Of a stretch of DNA of 64,000 nucleotides, positions 33,900 to 44,900 are shown in pieces; position 1 is the first letter of the stretch; every line of letters begins with the position of its first letter. The notes under the pieces are model-generated. The model was not told where the DNA came from and did no database searches. It worked only from the letters and a program-made list of their open reading frames with translations. Location: NCBI RefSeq assembly GCF_001625305.1, contig NW_017802381.1, positions 1,186,365 through 1,250,364 of the forward strand. Direction: 5' to 3'. The position numbers were made by a program, and so were the translations under genes. The stretch comes from Branchiostoma belcheri (lineage: Eukaryota > Chordata > Leptocardii > Amphioxiformes > Branchiostomatidae).

Positions 33900-36800
33900 G
33901 TAAGTGGCCTGAACGAAATCCCTGCCTGGTATAGTAAAGGTCAGATGTCAAAATCACCAATTGCTAAAAGACGTCTAAAAGCCTTGATATACGATCCTAT
34001 CACAAATTTCGATTAAGCGGACTTGTGGTATGTTTACTACTAATGACCGTCAGTGTCATTTGCTGGGAACGAGTAAGGCCATATCCTGTAGGTTGTGTTC
34101 TGCTGTGTTAGGTCTCGAAAGGTTGCCATCATCCAAGGACGTCCCAAAACCTGTCACACCTGAGAATTAGAGTCAACAGAACATACGATATATTTGAGGA
34201 AGAAATCATATATTTTAGAGATCTCGTAGCCTCCTTTTCAGGCGTTCCCGGATCGGCCGTTTCTTTTGTTGGGGGGAGGGGGGATTTTCTGATCAAACGT
34301 AGATCGCACGCAATAGAAGCTCCGGCTACCACCATATATATATTTTCTATTGCTTCTATTGCGTGCGATCTACGTTTGATCAGAAAATCCCCCCTCCCCA
34401 CAAAAGAAACGACCGATCCGGGAACGCCTGAAAAGGAGGCTAGAGATCTTGGAAAATACAGTTGGGAGGCGCCTTTGATGTGATAGTTGGGCGAGGATAG
34501 CCTGGGTGCCATGCTCAGTAGTATTCGCCCGATCCCTAATGTCGCTTGCTACCAGTGGTAAGCTAGCGACATTATAATGAATGAATGAGGACCTTTATTG
34601 TACGCAAATACCCACTGGGTACAGTACAGGTCACAGGAAAGACGTCACAGTTTGCAATGAATATATACAATGTACAAGCTAGTGCTAATTCTATGTACTA
34701 TGGACATGTAGTCAAATAATTACGATAATTTGGCTTCTTCTCGCTTCTTAGTAACGATGTAGATATAAGCACAGATGTGTTTTATAATCGAAGGTTTGTC
34801 TAAAGCCATTAGAAATATGAACTTATCTTTGTTGCTAAGATGTATGAAATGGGGAAACATACATTTGCAATAGTTTATAAAGCTCATCTCTCTCTTCGTT
34901 GTATAAACTACATTCTAATACAAAGTGTTCCTCATCCTCTATCCTATTTAGATTACAATGCCTACATATTCGTTGTTCCAGGGGAGTATAATTATAGAGC
35001 GGGTGAATACTACGGGGATGGCACCCAGGCTAGGGCGAGGAATCATATCATAAAAAACAGTTCCAAAATTTCATACTTTCACCAAATAACCGCCCTGTCA
35101 GTACTTAACACCACGGAAAAAACTGTAGTGGTGAAACCAAACTATTTGCCTTCATCAGAAGGCTATGAAGTTGGTTTGGGAGTGTTTGTCGTTTTTCTTC
35201 TTAGCAGAATAACTCGAGAATGTGTTAAAGGATGTTCATAATTTTTGGTAGGCAAGTTACCGTTGAGGAGACCAAGGTCAAGTCCTCGTGGGGGTCCCTA
35301 CGTCACGGCAGTGGACCTTTGTGTTTGTTTGTTCGTTTGTTTGTTTGTTTGTGCCTATCCACCCTCCCAGACCTACTGCAAATCACAGACGGCTTGCTCA
35401 CGACTAACCCCGAACCAAGGCCTGGAGAACGATGGAGTGATCGGGAGGCCGTGGTCGAATATATAGAGAGAATGCGACGAAACAACATGGCAATACTTGT
35501 GAAGATACTGAATTTGTGTAACTTTGTTTTCATTTCATGGTCTCAAAACAGATCCACTGCTGGCGTCGGAATCTTCCCACGGCCCGCCAACGCCGACAGA
35601 AGATCGTCGCCTCCGTCTGAACATCAGCGGGATGATCTTCGAAACCTGGGAGAGCACTCTGAACAGATACCCCAACACCCTCCTCGGGGACCATGCACGC
35701 AGGGAAAAGTTTTACTGTCCGGACGGAGACGAATATTTCTTCGACCGTCACCGCCCCAGTTTCGAAGGCATTTTCCGTTTCTACCAGAGGGGACATAAAG
35801 CTACAGCAGACTACGAGAATAAGATGGAGCGCCCCCCGAACGTCCCGGTGGAGATTTTCTACGCAGAGATGAAGTTTTTCGACATCGATGAAGCCATTAT
35901 CAAACAGTGCCTTGAGGATGAGTGGTACAGCTTGGAGGAAGATCCTTACGCTGATCTACCTACCATAGAACCACAACGATCCATCTGGCTACTCTTTGAT
36001 TACCCAGAGAGTTCGGTAGCCGCTAAAGCCATCGCTGTGATTTCTGTGAGTATCATATTTGTCTCCATAGCGGTGTTCTGTGTGGGAACTATTCCTGGAT
36101 TTGACGCTAACCCTCTAGATTCTGCAATCTCCTCAAACAACACCATACTGGACACGCTGAACCGTGCATATGAAGACCAACTCTTCTGTGTGGAGACCGT
36201 CTGCATCATCTGGTTCTGCTTCGAACTGATCATTCGATTCTACGCAAGTCCCAACAAATGCAGCTTCATAAAAGACGTCATGAACATATTTGACATTGTT
36301 GCCATCGTTCCCTTCTTTGTTGACTTCTTTATGATAGTTGGTGGTTTTCAGCTTCAGAAAGGTTCCACTGCCTCCGTCTTCGTACGTGTGCTTCGACTCT
36401 TTCGCATCTTTCGGATCCTCAAACTCTCACGGCATGTAAAGGGCTGCAGGTACTTGGGAGGTCTCTTATTGAAAGCGTTGGATCTTTCATTCTTCTAATT
36501 TTTCTTCCTTTGTGTCGCAATGACCCTGTTTGGAAGCATTTTATACTTCGCCGAACCAAATGACACCAACGGCTGGAACAGCATTCCGGGCACATTTTGG
36601 TATATCATAGTCACTATGACAACAGTAGGTTACGGCGATGTCTATCCGACAAGTTTAGCTGGGAAGCTTATAGGGGGAGTGACAGTTGTCTGCGGCATTA
36701 TGACACTTTCCCTCCCCAGTCCCGTCATCGTCACAAACTTTAACAAGGCCTGGGAGATGTCCAAAAACGTCATCGCGACTCAAAACAAGGACTCAAAAAT

Positions 36801-37023
36801 AGACAAGAAAAATGAAAAACATCACCCAGAGCTCTTGGAGTACACATGGGTTGGTGACGGCGACATCGATAAGGCAAAAGGGAGGCTGTGGGTGACTCCA
36901 AGGCACTACATGCTGTATGGAGAACCGGAAAACAAGAAGGATGATCCGAAAAAGACAATATCTTCACTACAGAAATATCTGTACATGGGGACCCCAGAGG
37001 GGGAGGGAGAATTTTACGTGTGA
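33812..37023 (+). CDS. Kv-B: Shaker (Kv1)-type potassium channel subunit with a disrupted S4-S5 region
   Basis: Exons 33812-33899 and 35552-37023, joined in phase 1 (G|AT gives Asp), would encode 519 residues. T1 at about 49-150 (RLRLNISGMIFETWESTLNR, YFFDRHRPSFEGIF) with an enlarged loop (HKATADYENKMERPPNVP). S1 follows RSIWLLFDYPESS; S2 has WFCFEL; S4 is VRVLRLFRIFRILKLSRH; filter TTVGYGD; S6 carries LSLPSPVIVTNFN (PSP, not PVP). Sequon SNNT in the S1-S2 loop; C-terminus EFYV could be a class II PDZ ligand. Read literally, the frame stops at 36496-36498. A 1-base loss near 36459 and a 1-base gain near 36503-36510 cancel, and the shifted frame between them reads SLIESVGSFILLIF, the expected S4-S5 linker and S5. 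Either sequencing errors or a young pseudogene. Confidence 0.88.
34227..34442. mobile_element. fold-back MITE with TAGCCTCC ends
   Basis: 216 bp with arms of about 95 bp (TAGCCTCCTTTTCAGGCG... and its complement) around a short AT-rich loop. Flanked by 9-bp repeats GAGATCTCG (34218-34226) and GAGATCTTG (34443-34451), one mismatch. Same architecture as 29317-29551. Located in the Kv-B intron. Confidence 0.75.
34576..34990 (-). mobile_element. LINE C-terminus and 3' end
   Basis: The minus strand reads RICRHCNLNRIEDEEHFVLE then CSLYNEERDELYKLL, a frame break near ...PFHTS, then FIFLMALDKPSIIKHICAYI and KKREEAK before the stop; it ends in AATAAAGGTCCTCATTCATT. Very close to the element at 1-712 (compare FLMKLDKPCITNSICSYI). 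Lies antisense in the Kv-B intron. Confidence 0.8.
35050..35330. repeat. fragments of tagged/hairpin repeats
   Basis: TTTCATACTTTCACCAAATA (35066-35085) is a minus-oriented 3' module with a different tag. From about 35130 the TGCCTTCATCAGAAGGC hairpin, AGCAGAATAACTCGAG and TTGGTAGGCAAGTTACCG blocks match 12850-13190. A TTTG run follows at 35325-35352. Confidence 0.5.
35552..37023 (+). CDS. Kv-B exon 2 (T1, S1-S6, C-terminus), frame-disrupted
   Basis: Acceptor TCTCAAAACAG, phase 1. Contains everything from DPLLASESSHG through the channel core. Two compensating indels bracket 36460-36508; the flanks are in the same frame, so all other domains are intact. Confidence 0.92.
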
Positions 37024-37034
37024 CCTTAATGATA

Positions 37035-37067
37035 AATAAACACTTAATTCAGTTTTGGCTAAATAAA
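37035..37067 (+). promoter_or_regulatory. candidate polyadenylation signals of Kv-B
   Basis: AATAAA at 37035-37040 and again at 37062-37067, close behind the stop at 37021-37023. Confidence 0.45.
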
Positions 37068-37284
37068 AAGCGACTCTACAACAACACACACGAAATTATA
37101 TTCGTATTTGCAAGGTCAACGCACATTAATGGGATATTTCTCAGTTCCGTTCAACACGTGCGATTCACAAATGGAGCATAGAGAACTGTAACTATAACTT
37201 TCAAAGACCGTACATATGGGTTGTGCGCAATATCTGGTTCTACCTGGATGTCTAAATTTCATCGACGTAACCGTTTTATGACTC

Positions 37285-37500
37285 TGTTACAACTTGTCAA
37301 GTCAAACTTCATTGCACAACAATTGTGACAGGTACGATGTGTGGCAAGGTCTTCAGAGTTACTACATATCTAGCTTATATCTACTCTAACGTTTACAGTA
37401 ATGCTTGTAAGTTCTAGTTATCAAAACTATCACTATACCATTTCATAAAGCTGATGTAATATATATATGGAACATGGCTACCATCATGGTAACATACAGG
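37285..37500 (-). repeat. repeat shared with the downstream flank of Kv-C
   Basis: Colinear with 45441-45632: AAGTCAA...TTCATTGCACAACAATTGT, GGCAA..TCTTCA, TACTACATAT..., TATACCATTTCATAA, TATGGAACATGGCT. The minus-strand ATTGTTGTGCAAT... orientation resembles a LINE 3' end. Either a repeat inserted twice or part of the ancestral Kv-B/Kv-C duplication unit. Confidence 0.55.
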
Positions 37501-38289
37501 AGTTCTACTTAACTACAGACTAGACATTAGGCTATTTTAAGTAACTACTATAGTATAAATGGTATGATACATGAACTATACACTACAGCGTACATTAGTT
37601 GGTAGAGTCGGATATAACATAATTTACTTAACTAAAGCGTTGGATATATATAGAATGCTGCCATAGATAGCAAGTAATGTACAATGTACGTGTACTAAGT
37701 GGGTGTTACAAGGTCGGTTCATCGCATAACAGAAGTTGGTGCATGTCTGTATTACGTGTAAATATGAATTGATTAGAAATCTTATCTTATCTTACACTTG
37801 AATCATTCTTATTATCCTCTTGTTATCTTCTGAAAGCATTTCAAATACAGATAATATGTCATATTATTGTTTGTTGGTGAGAAACAACTGTTGTTGGCAA
37901 TTGGGTCGATAGCATTAGCAAAAACATATTATATATAAAAATTTCCTTTATGTTTCCGTCTTATAAACTGATAATCCACACAGAACTGATAATCCGTGGT
38001 TTGGTTTCGTGGAGGGCTAATTAATCTCTCGTGAAATACACACCGGTAAACCTATGTGAGGCGGGCGGGACAGAGCTCTTACGGCCTCGACCACGATCAG
38101 ACTGGATACCAGGCTACGAACATCGTGTTGGGGGAAACCAAATCCCCAAGCATACTGTCTCTTATTAGCGTAACTCTCCTACCGGGACGGCCTGTTGCAC
38201 TGGGCGGGGGAAGCTATTAGAGCCCCCGAAGGCACAACCTGCCCGAACACCCCAATACCCCCAATCACGTAAGACTAGATACCAGGCTA
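37500..38289. other. mostly unrecognised; two stray 18-bp satellite-like units near 37966
   Basis: AAACTGATAATCCACACAG and AACTGATAATCCGTGG at about 37966-37998 match the unit of the array at 39220-39700. Otherwise nothing recognised. Confidence 0.4.
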
Positions 38290-38751
38290 AGGAAAATGCG
38301 GCCTGACTCGCTCGCTGGCCTCGGACACCGACTCGGATAGTCGGCGCATCGACAGGGCACGACGATCGCTAAGAAAACAGGAGGAAACCAGCAGGGTGTG
38401 TGGTCCGAGGTCAGTGAAGAAGAAAAGCCGCCCAAGGTGAAGTATCTGCGCGAGGACGAGGATTTGGCGCAATGTGTCGACAAGACCTTGGACGACATCT
38501 TTGGAAAACCGCATGGCCCGTCTCGACAAAGGGTCTCCTCAACACGTCGACATTCTAGCACTTCCAGGTCAAGCTCGCCGGAACTCGCCCGCGCCCCTCC
38601 CTCGTCGGAAGACGTGAAAAAGTCTCGCTGCACCAGTACCAGAAGTGACGGAAAAGTGCCAAGTCGTGGCGTCGTCTCAGGCGGTACCTTGTCGACGATT
38701 CAGACTGCACGTCGGATTCATCTTCCTTCACCTTCCCCAATTTTCGCCTGA
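38290..38751 (+). pseudogene. Ser/Arg-rich open-frame remnant of unknown origin
   Basis: One frame reads SDTDSDSRRIDRARRSLRKQ then shifts near 38400 into SEEEKPPKVKYLREDEDLAQ, CVDKTLDDIFGKPHG and a Ser/Arg/Pro tail to about 38751. The composition looks like a structural (ORF1/Gag-like) protein of a retroelement or a low-complexity host protein, but I recognise no family. No splice signals tie it to the neighbouring genes. Confidence 0.35.
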
Positions 38752-38756
38752 TTTTG

Positions 38757-38815
38757 GATCGCATCAGATTTAGCGTCTGCGGATGATGTCATCCATAAAA
38801 TTTACATGCTGTGGC
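38757..38815 (-). mobile_element. GGCCACAGCA TIR-element end fragment
   Basis: On the minus strand TAAGGCCACAGCATGTAAAT followed by TTTATGGATGACATCATCCG and AATCTGATGCG; matches 20345-20430 and, less closely, 13353-13445. The start TAA-GGCC fits the GGCC-terminal group. Confidence 0.6.
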
Positions 38816-39219
38816 CTTATGATGCGTACTGCTCTCCGTTCAACCTTCTCGATAAGAGTGCCAGACAGCGTACTCGAGAACTGGGCGTATTTAGGACACA
38901 GACTGTGACGAGGTCTTCTAAGAAGACGTGAATTCAAAGTGTTTTAGTTTACTGAGAAGGAACAAGCGCTGGCTGGATTTACAGCAAATTGAGTCGACGT
39001 GAGAGTTCCATCGCAAGTTGGCCCGGAGAAACGCCCAAGATCTTCATTCCCTGCACCTGTTACAGTTCAATGCCATTTACTGAGAGGGGAGGAGTTATAT
39101 ACGGTACCTTGCTGAAGAGGATGTGTAAGACTTTACATTTTGCGGGATGGAGCTTCATGTGAATATTTATCAGTTCCATCCAGAGCTGATCATTTATATG
39201 GAACTTTATATGGAATTAA

Positions 39220-39700
39220 TACACAACTGATGATTTATTCAGAACTGATAAGTCAGACGAAACTGATATTTCTATACAGGGCTGATAATCCATACAGAAC
39301 TGATCATTCATACAAAGCTGATAATTCATACATAATTGATATTCATACGGAACTGACATTTCATACCGAACTTATATTTATACATAACTGACAATCCATA
39401 CCGAACTGATAATTTATACAGAACTAATAATTCATACAGAACTGATTATTTACACAGAACTGATAAATTCATAAGGAATTGATAATTAATACAGAATCGA
39501 TCATTCATGTGGAACTGGAAATTCATACAGAACTGATAATTTATAGAGAACTGATAATTCATACAGATCCGATAATTCATAAAGAACTTATACAGGCCTT
39601 ATGATTCATACAGAAATGACTATTCATGCAGAACTGATGATGATTCATAGAGAACTGATAATTCATACAAAACTGATAATTTATACAGGACTGATGAGTC
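39220..39700. repeat. degenerate 18-bp minisatellite, roughly 25 units
   Basis: Unit GAACTGATAATTCATACA repeated with frequent substitutions and small indels. Stops are frequent, so not coding. Confidence 0.85.
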
Positions 39701-39734
39701 AGCATGCTGCCCCGACGGCTGACTAAGCTATGGG

Positions 39735-39830
39735 AGAGAGAGAGAGAGAGTGAGTGAGTGAGTGAGTGAGTGAGTGAGTGAGTGAGTGAGAGAGTGAGTG
39801 AGTGAGTGAGTGAGTGAGAGTGAGTGAGTG
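39735..39830. repeat. GAGT tetranucleotide microsatellite
   Basis: AG run followed by GAGT repeats with two AGAG interruptions. The Ser/His/Leu-rich frame on the minus strand is an artefact of it. Confidence 0.95.
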
Positions 39831-39839
39831 ATGAGTCTT

Positions 39840-40827
39840 TCACAACATAGCCAATAGTATTCAAAATCCGTGCTTTTCACGAACTATCGCAGAGAACATA
39901 AATACATAAGGACATCCTCACTAAACAACGCTTGCGGCGAGGTATACAAAGGTTATACATGTAGGTGTGGCACATCGTTCATTGAACCTGCAAAGCTGCT
40001 GAACTACGTCAAAAGGCAATTATACCGGCTGCACAGCTACAGAGACTGATCGTATTATTGTGTCAGGTCAATTTACAGCGTCCATTTTGTAATACAAAGC
40101 GCTACTTTACTAAGCAACGAACAACATTTTGATCATCATTTGAAAGACTTTAAACTTTACTTTAGTTTTTAGTTTAGTTTTGACTTCCTTTAGAATTGTG
40201 AACGAAGCTTGGTCCAAACTTTCCGGTGGTTTAAAATCTTTAACCCTTTGAGATAACAACTTGAGGAGACAGGTTCTTCCACTTTTGTCAATCCAAATGG
40301 CTATTATTACATGCCACTGTTTGGGTAAAGATCAATATTCACTTGCAAGAACAGTCCAGCTGCAGTGTCACACAGACAACACCTGTGGCATATACCAATT
40401 GTTCCAGGGGTGTTGGAAACAACGAGATCCTAGCGAGCTCACATGGATGGTATCATAACAACTAACCCGACTGGAGCTTCCCACCGTGTTACAAAGAAAC
40501 CAAAGGTCAATTGTGAGCACGGTCGTGGTCTCTGTAATACTGTCAGGGACGGATCGGTATTTGTCGTGGGCGGGTCATTTTTGGCAGCAGCTGACATTAG
40601 GGAACAATCTATACGTTGTTCCGGTAAAAAAAAACTATAATCACCCACCAGTTGGGGACCAGACCAGTGTCGAGTTTTCTTTCCCCTGTTCCAGGCTCTT
40701 CCAGGCGACTTGTGGATGGAGTTTGTTCTTCTTTCATGAACCCTCCCTGGGTGCCGCCGAACACAGCGGACGGTAATTTGTATCCCAGAAACGCTCACAT
40801 TTGTTGACAGCCGTGATGTACTAGTAC
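39840..40827. other. upstream region of Kv-C, mostly unrecognised
   Basis: A short GGCAATTATACCGGCTGCAC segment at about 40014-40033 matches the tail of repeats at 51123-51385 and 59278-59465. No promoter motif is convincing. Confidence 0.4.
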
Positions 40828-40924
40828 ATGGCCCCGCGGAACATGGAGCGGCCACGACGTCCCCCTGACTTCGAGCACGATGATACCAGGTTGAATGAAC
40901 AGGGAGACTCAGCTGACGATACAG
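40828..40924 (+). CDS. Kv-C exon 1
   Basis: Encodes MAPRNMERPRRPPDFEHDDT followed by RLNEQGDSADDT; donor ACAG|GTGAAG, phase 1, same position and phase as in Kv-B. A second in-frame ATG lies five codons in and could be used instead. Confidence 0.7.
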
Positions 40925-41882
40925 GTGAAGCTAACTACATACTAGTAGATATTCCCGCGGAATCGGGGAGTCCTCAGGGGTCACAGACTCATAGGGTTCT
41001 TAATATTGACAGTTCACATTGATTTGAGTAAACGCGTCACATAATTATGACAACTTACCAAATTAAAATCGTTTTTTTAACGAAACAGTTCTCAGAGAAT
41101 ACATTAAGTTAAGACATGCTACGACATGCTTCATTAGACATTAAGAATGTAGATATTCTGGTCTTATAGCTATTGTCAAGGAAGGTGTAAGATTCTAACA
41201 ATGATGGCAAGGCTTCGTTACTGTGGTTTTTGTACACGCAAACATCCGGGGCTTTTCCCCACTATTTCGGAGAGCATCAGCCGCATGAGTCAACTAGAGT
41301 GCCACGATCTTATACCTTCGCCAAATGGTGTTACCCTTAGGCCTTGACGAATGTTGATTCGCATTAATCATGCAAATTATGCATTCATTTGCATAAACAC
41401 TACCTGCCAATGTCCTTCACAATTACACATGCCACACGTTTGAATAATCATATCATAGAAGGTAGCAGATTTATAGCATTTCCTCATTAATTATGCTAAT
41501 TAGCTGCTGATTTGCAAAACTATCACTTTCATAGGTCAAGCATTCTTTAAGTTACCCACATACCAAAAATCATAATGATCCGTCAATCGGTTCTTGAGTT
41601 ATCCTCCTTCGAATATTTTTAACGAATGCTTCTGCAGTTCCAGAACAAGCAGCTAGGGGTCCAAACCATGTCACTTCTTCCCCAGCCAAAGAGCTACCTA
41701 CCATCCAACTTTAGTGACCCTACCATGTCCAGATCACGAGATATGAAACCCGGAAGTTCAGCTGCAATACATTGACAAGCCGCCAGGGGGTCCAAAATCT
41801 AATCAGTTCCAGGTTTCATCAAGACCTACCCACCTACCAAATAAAAAGACAATCCATCTTAGCCTTCTTGAGTTATCGTGTT

Positions 41883-41938
<56 letters not shown>

Positions 41939-44900
41939 GACACACGAACGCCAACGAAAACATAACCTTCTTGGCGAAGGTAACAATTTTTACCTTCGCC
42001 AAGAAGGTTATGTTTTCAGAGGCGTTCGTGTGTGTCTGTGTGTCTGTAGACACGATAACTTGAGAAGGCTTAAATGGATTATCTTGATACTTAGTATGTG
42101 GGTAGGTCTTGGTGAGACCTGGAAATGATTAGATTTTGGACCACCTAGCGGCTTGTTATGGTACTGCAGCGGAACCTCTGCTTTTGATATCTCGCGATCT
42201 GGACATGCTTGGGTCATGAATTTTGGATGGTAGGCAGCTCTTCTGATCGGGAAGAAGTCACATGAGTTTAGGCCCTCCTAGCAGCTTGTTTTGGAACTGC
42301 AGAACGGTTTGTTTTAAAATCTTCAAGAGAGGATAACTGAAAAACCGGTTGACGGATCGTCGTGATTTTTGGTATGTAGGTATGTCTCTTTAGTGATGAT
42401 TGACATAATTAAATTACAATTATGCAAATTAGGTTAATTAATGAGGAAATTCTATAAATCTGCTGTGTTCGATATTAGGGCTATGAAACTTGTGACTTAT
42501 GTATTATGAACAATGGGAACATCGGCAGATATTGATTGTTTAAATGAAGACTTAATTTGCAAAATTGATGGCAAATTGTTACAATCTTATAGTGGTAACT
42601 GCTGAGAATTTAATACCTGCCATATTTGGAAGTTCAGTGAACATAACTAAATATAATTTATTCAGATCAGGACCTCATTTGGATAATTTACGAGGAAATG
42701 CTAGAATAGCCTTATTTCCTAAGATAAGACTGCCATTGGGTGGAGAATATAAACTGATATAATTCATGCTAATGAGGCTCCTTTGAATTTGCATAATCAT
42801 AAAAACGTATAATTAGTCAGTTTGAACGATTAACATTATTTGGCGAAGGTATGAGATCGTGCAACTCCTGTGTATGAAACCTGAAAATTAATATCTAGTT
42901 TTCATACAGCCAACAATATCATATCTTGTCCATGCCAAATGATAAGGATTTCACGTGTTGCATGTAACTAGGTAGGGGCCATGTGAATATTTTGCATTAA
43001 AATGTTTCAAATGAGCAAGATTGTAAATGTAAGCCACTTACAGGCTGTCATCACTATGCATAATATTAACAAAAGCACAAAACATTTTATGGAGGAATGA
43101 GACCGCCGAATTCTATTATTTGTTTTTTGTTTTGTTTTTTTGCTAGTAATCAATAATACTCCAAAACCCCAAATACCCCCGCGACCCCAGAATGACATGT
43201 GCAGAGTGTGTTATCTCTCACCCTCCAATAGTGCTTAGCGACTCGGGATAGTCCGTAAGATACCTGCCTTGTTCGCGAGGCTTGGTGTCTTGCCTTGATG
43301 CTGTGCAATCCCTGAAAGTAGGACGCATTTCTTATAAAAACACATTTCCTTCCATATAAGTAACTATATGTATACGAAAAGGTTTGTTGTCTTCAATTGT
43401 TCGTTTTATGAAAACGCTCGAAATGAGCTGAATATTCTAACTTCTACAATTTATCCCAATTTATCCAAACTTACAGACAAAGAAAAAACTTTTCTTCTGT
43501 TAACTTCCCAAAACCCACAAATTTTAGAAAAGGTGGGACATTACGTCTTCCACGGTTTACAAAAGAGAAGTCAAACCCTTCAGACATAGGTTTAGAAATA
43601 AGTATTGTTTCATTCAACTAATTTTTTTTCATTATGTAGATATTAGTTGTTGTATAATCTGTTTCAATATTGTTGTATGTTTATGAGTTGCAATTAGCCT
43701 CCGGGCACGAATTTGCAATAAACTTCTTTAATAACTAAAACATGTGATATTTCCTTAGATCTTAGTATTTCTTCACATGAATTTAAAAGTGACGACGTGT
43801 GTCTTATTTATGACGTACACATTTGCATTGATTGATTTATTTTGCATTGATTTATTTTGCATTGCATTGTATCCATACAAATATATTATAATGAAAAGTG
43901 CATATTGATAATTCACTAACGACATCTTCTCTATTATGTAGCTCTACTTCTGTCTAAAGCAACACACGACGAGTACAAAACAGTCTATAGAGCAGACCGT
44001 CACATTCGACTCAATGTCAGTGGTATGATTTTTAGAATCTCGGAGAGCACTTTACATCAGCACCCCAACACGCTCTTAGGAGACCCTGCAAGAAGGCAAA
44101 GATTCTACTGCCCAGAAACGGATGAATATTTCTTCGATCGCCACAGACCTAGTTTCGAAGCTATCTTTGGTTTCTACCAGAGAGGACAAAAGAGATCTGA
44201 ACACGACGAAAACAGACTTATTCGACCTAAAAACGTGCCTGTCGAAATCTTCTACTTGGAAATGAAGTTTTTTGACATAGAACGTGACGTCATCAAACAG
44301 TGCCTGGAGAATGACTACTACAGCGAGCATGAGGAGACAGACGTGCAGATGCCGAAACATGGCGGGCAGCGGGCGATCTGGTTACTCTGCGACTTTCCTG
44401 ACAGTTCTTTAGGGGCAAAGTTTGTTGGGATGATTTCTGCCATGCTTATTTTCATCTCCATTGCCGTATTCTGCGTAGAAACTCTTCCAGAATTTCGGCA
44501 GTCTGCTCCAGAGTCCCTGCCCAACAGTACGAATGCAGACCACTTGCGGCTGCTCTACACCCGGCCGCTCTTCCAAGCAGAAACAGCGTGTATCATTTGG
44601 TTTTGTTTGGAGCTCATCATCCGTTTCTTTGCATGCCCCAACAAGGGCAAATTCTTGAAGGATCCGCTGAACATATTTGACTTTCTTGCCATCGCACCTT
44701 ATTTCGTTGACGTCATCATGGTCGTTGCAGCCTATCATGATTCTTCAAAACCATCTAGTTCCGTGACCTTCGTTCGACTGCTACGACTTTTCCGGATTGT
44801 CCGGATCTTCAAACTTTCCCGCCACGTGAAGGGGCTGCGTGTGCTGGGGAAGTCGATGGTCGACAGCATCGGGCCGTTTGCACTTCTGATATTCCTCATC

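Noticed and set aside
36520..37023. A separate small gene encoding a pore domain only
   Set aside because: It is in the same frame as the upstream Kv-B exon and fits as its pore, S6 and tail; the break is two compensating indels.
39220..39700. CRISPR-like array
   Set aside because: Units are directly tandem without unique spacers in an animal genome; a minisatellite.
39577..39864. Ser/His/Leu-rich protein on the minus strand
   Set aside because: Translation of the GAGT microsatellite and the 18-bp array.
41772..42128. Thr/His-rich protein
   Set aside because: Driven by the CA microsatellite inside a transposon pair.
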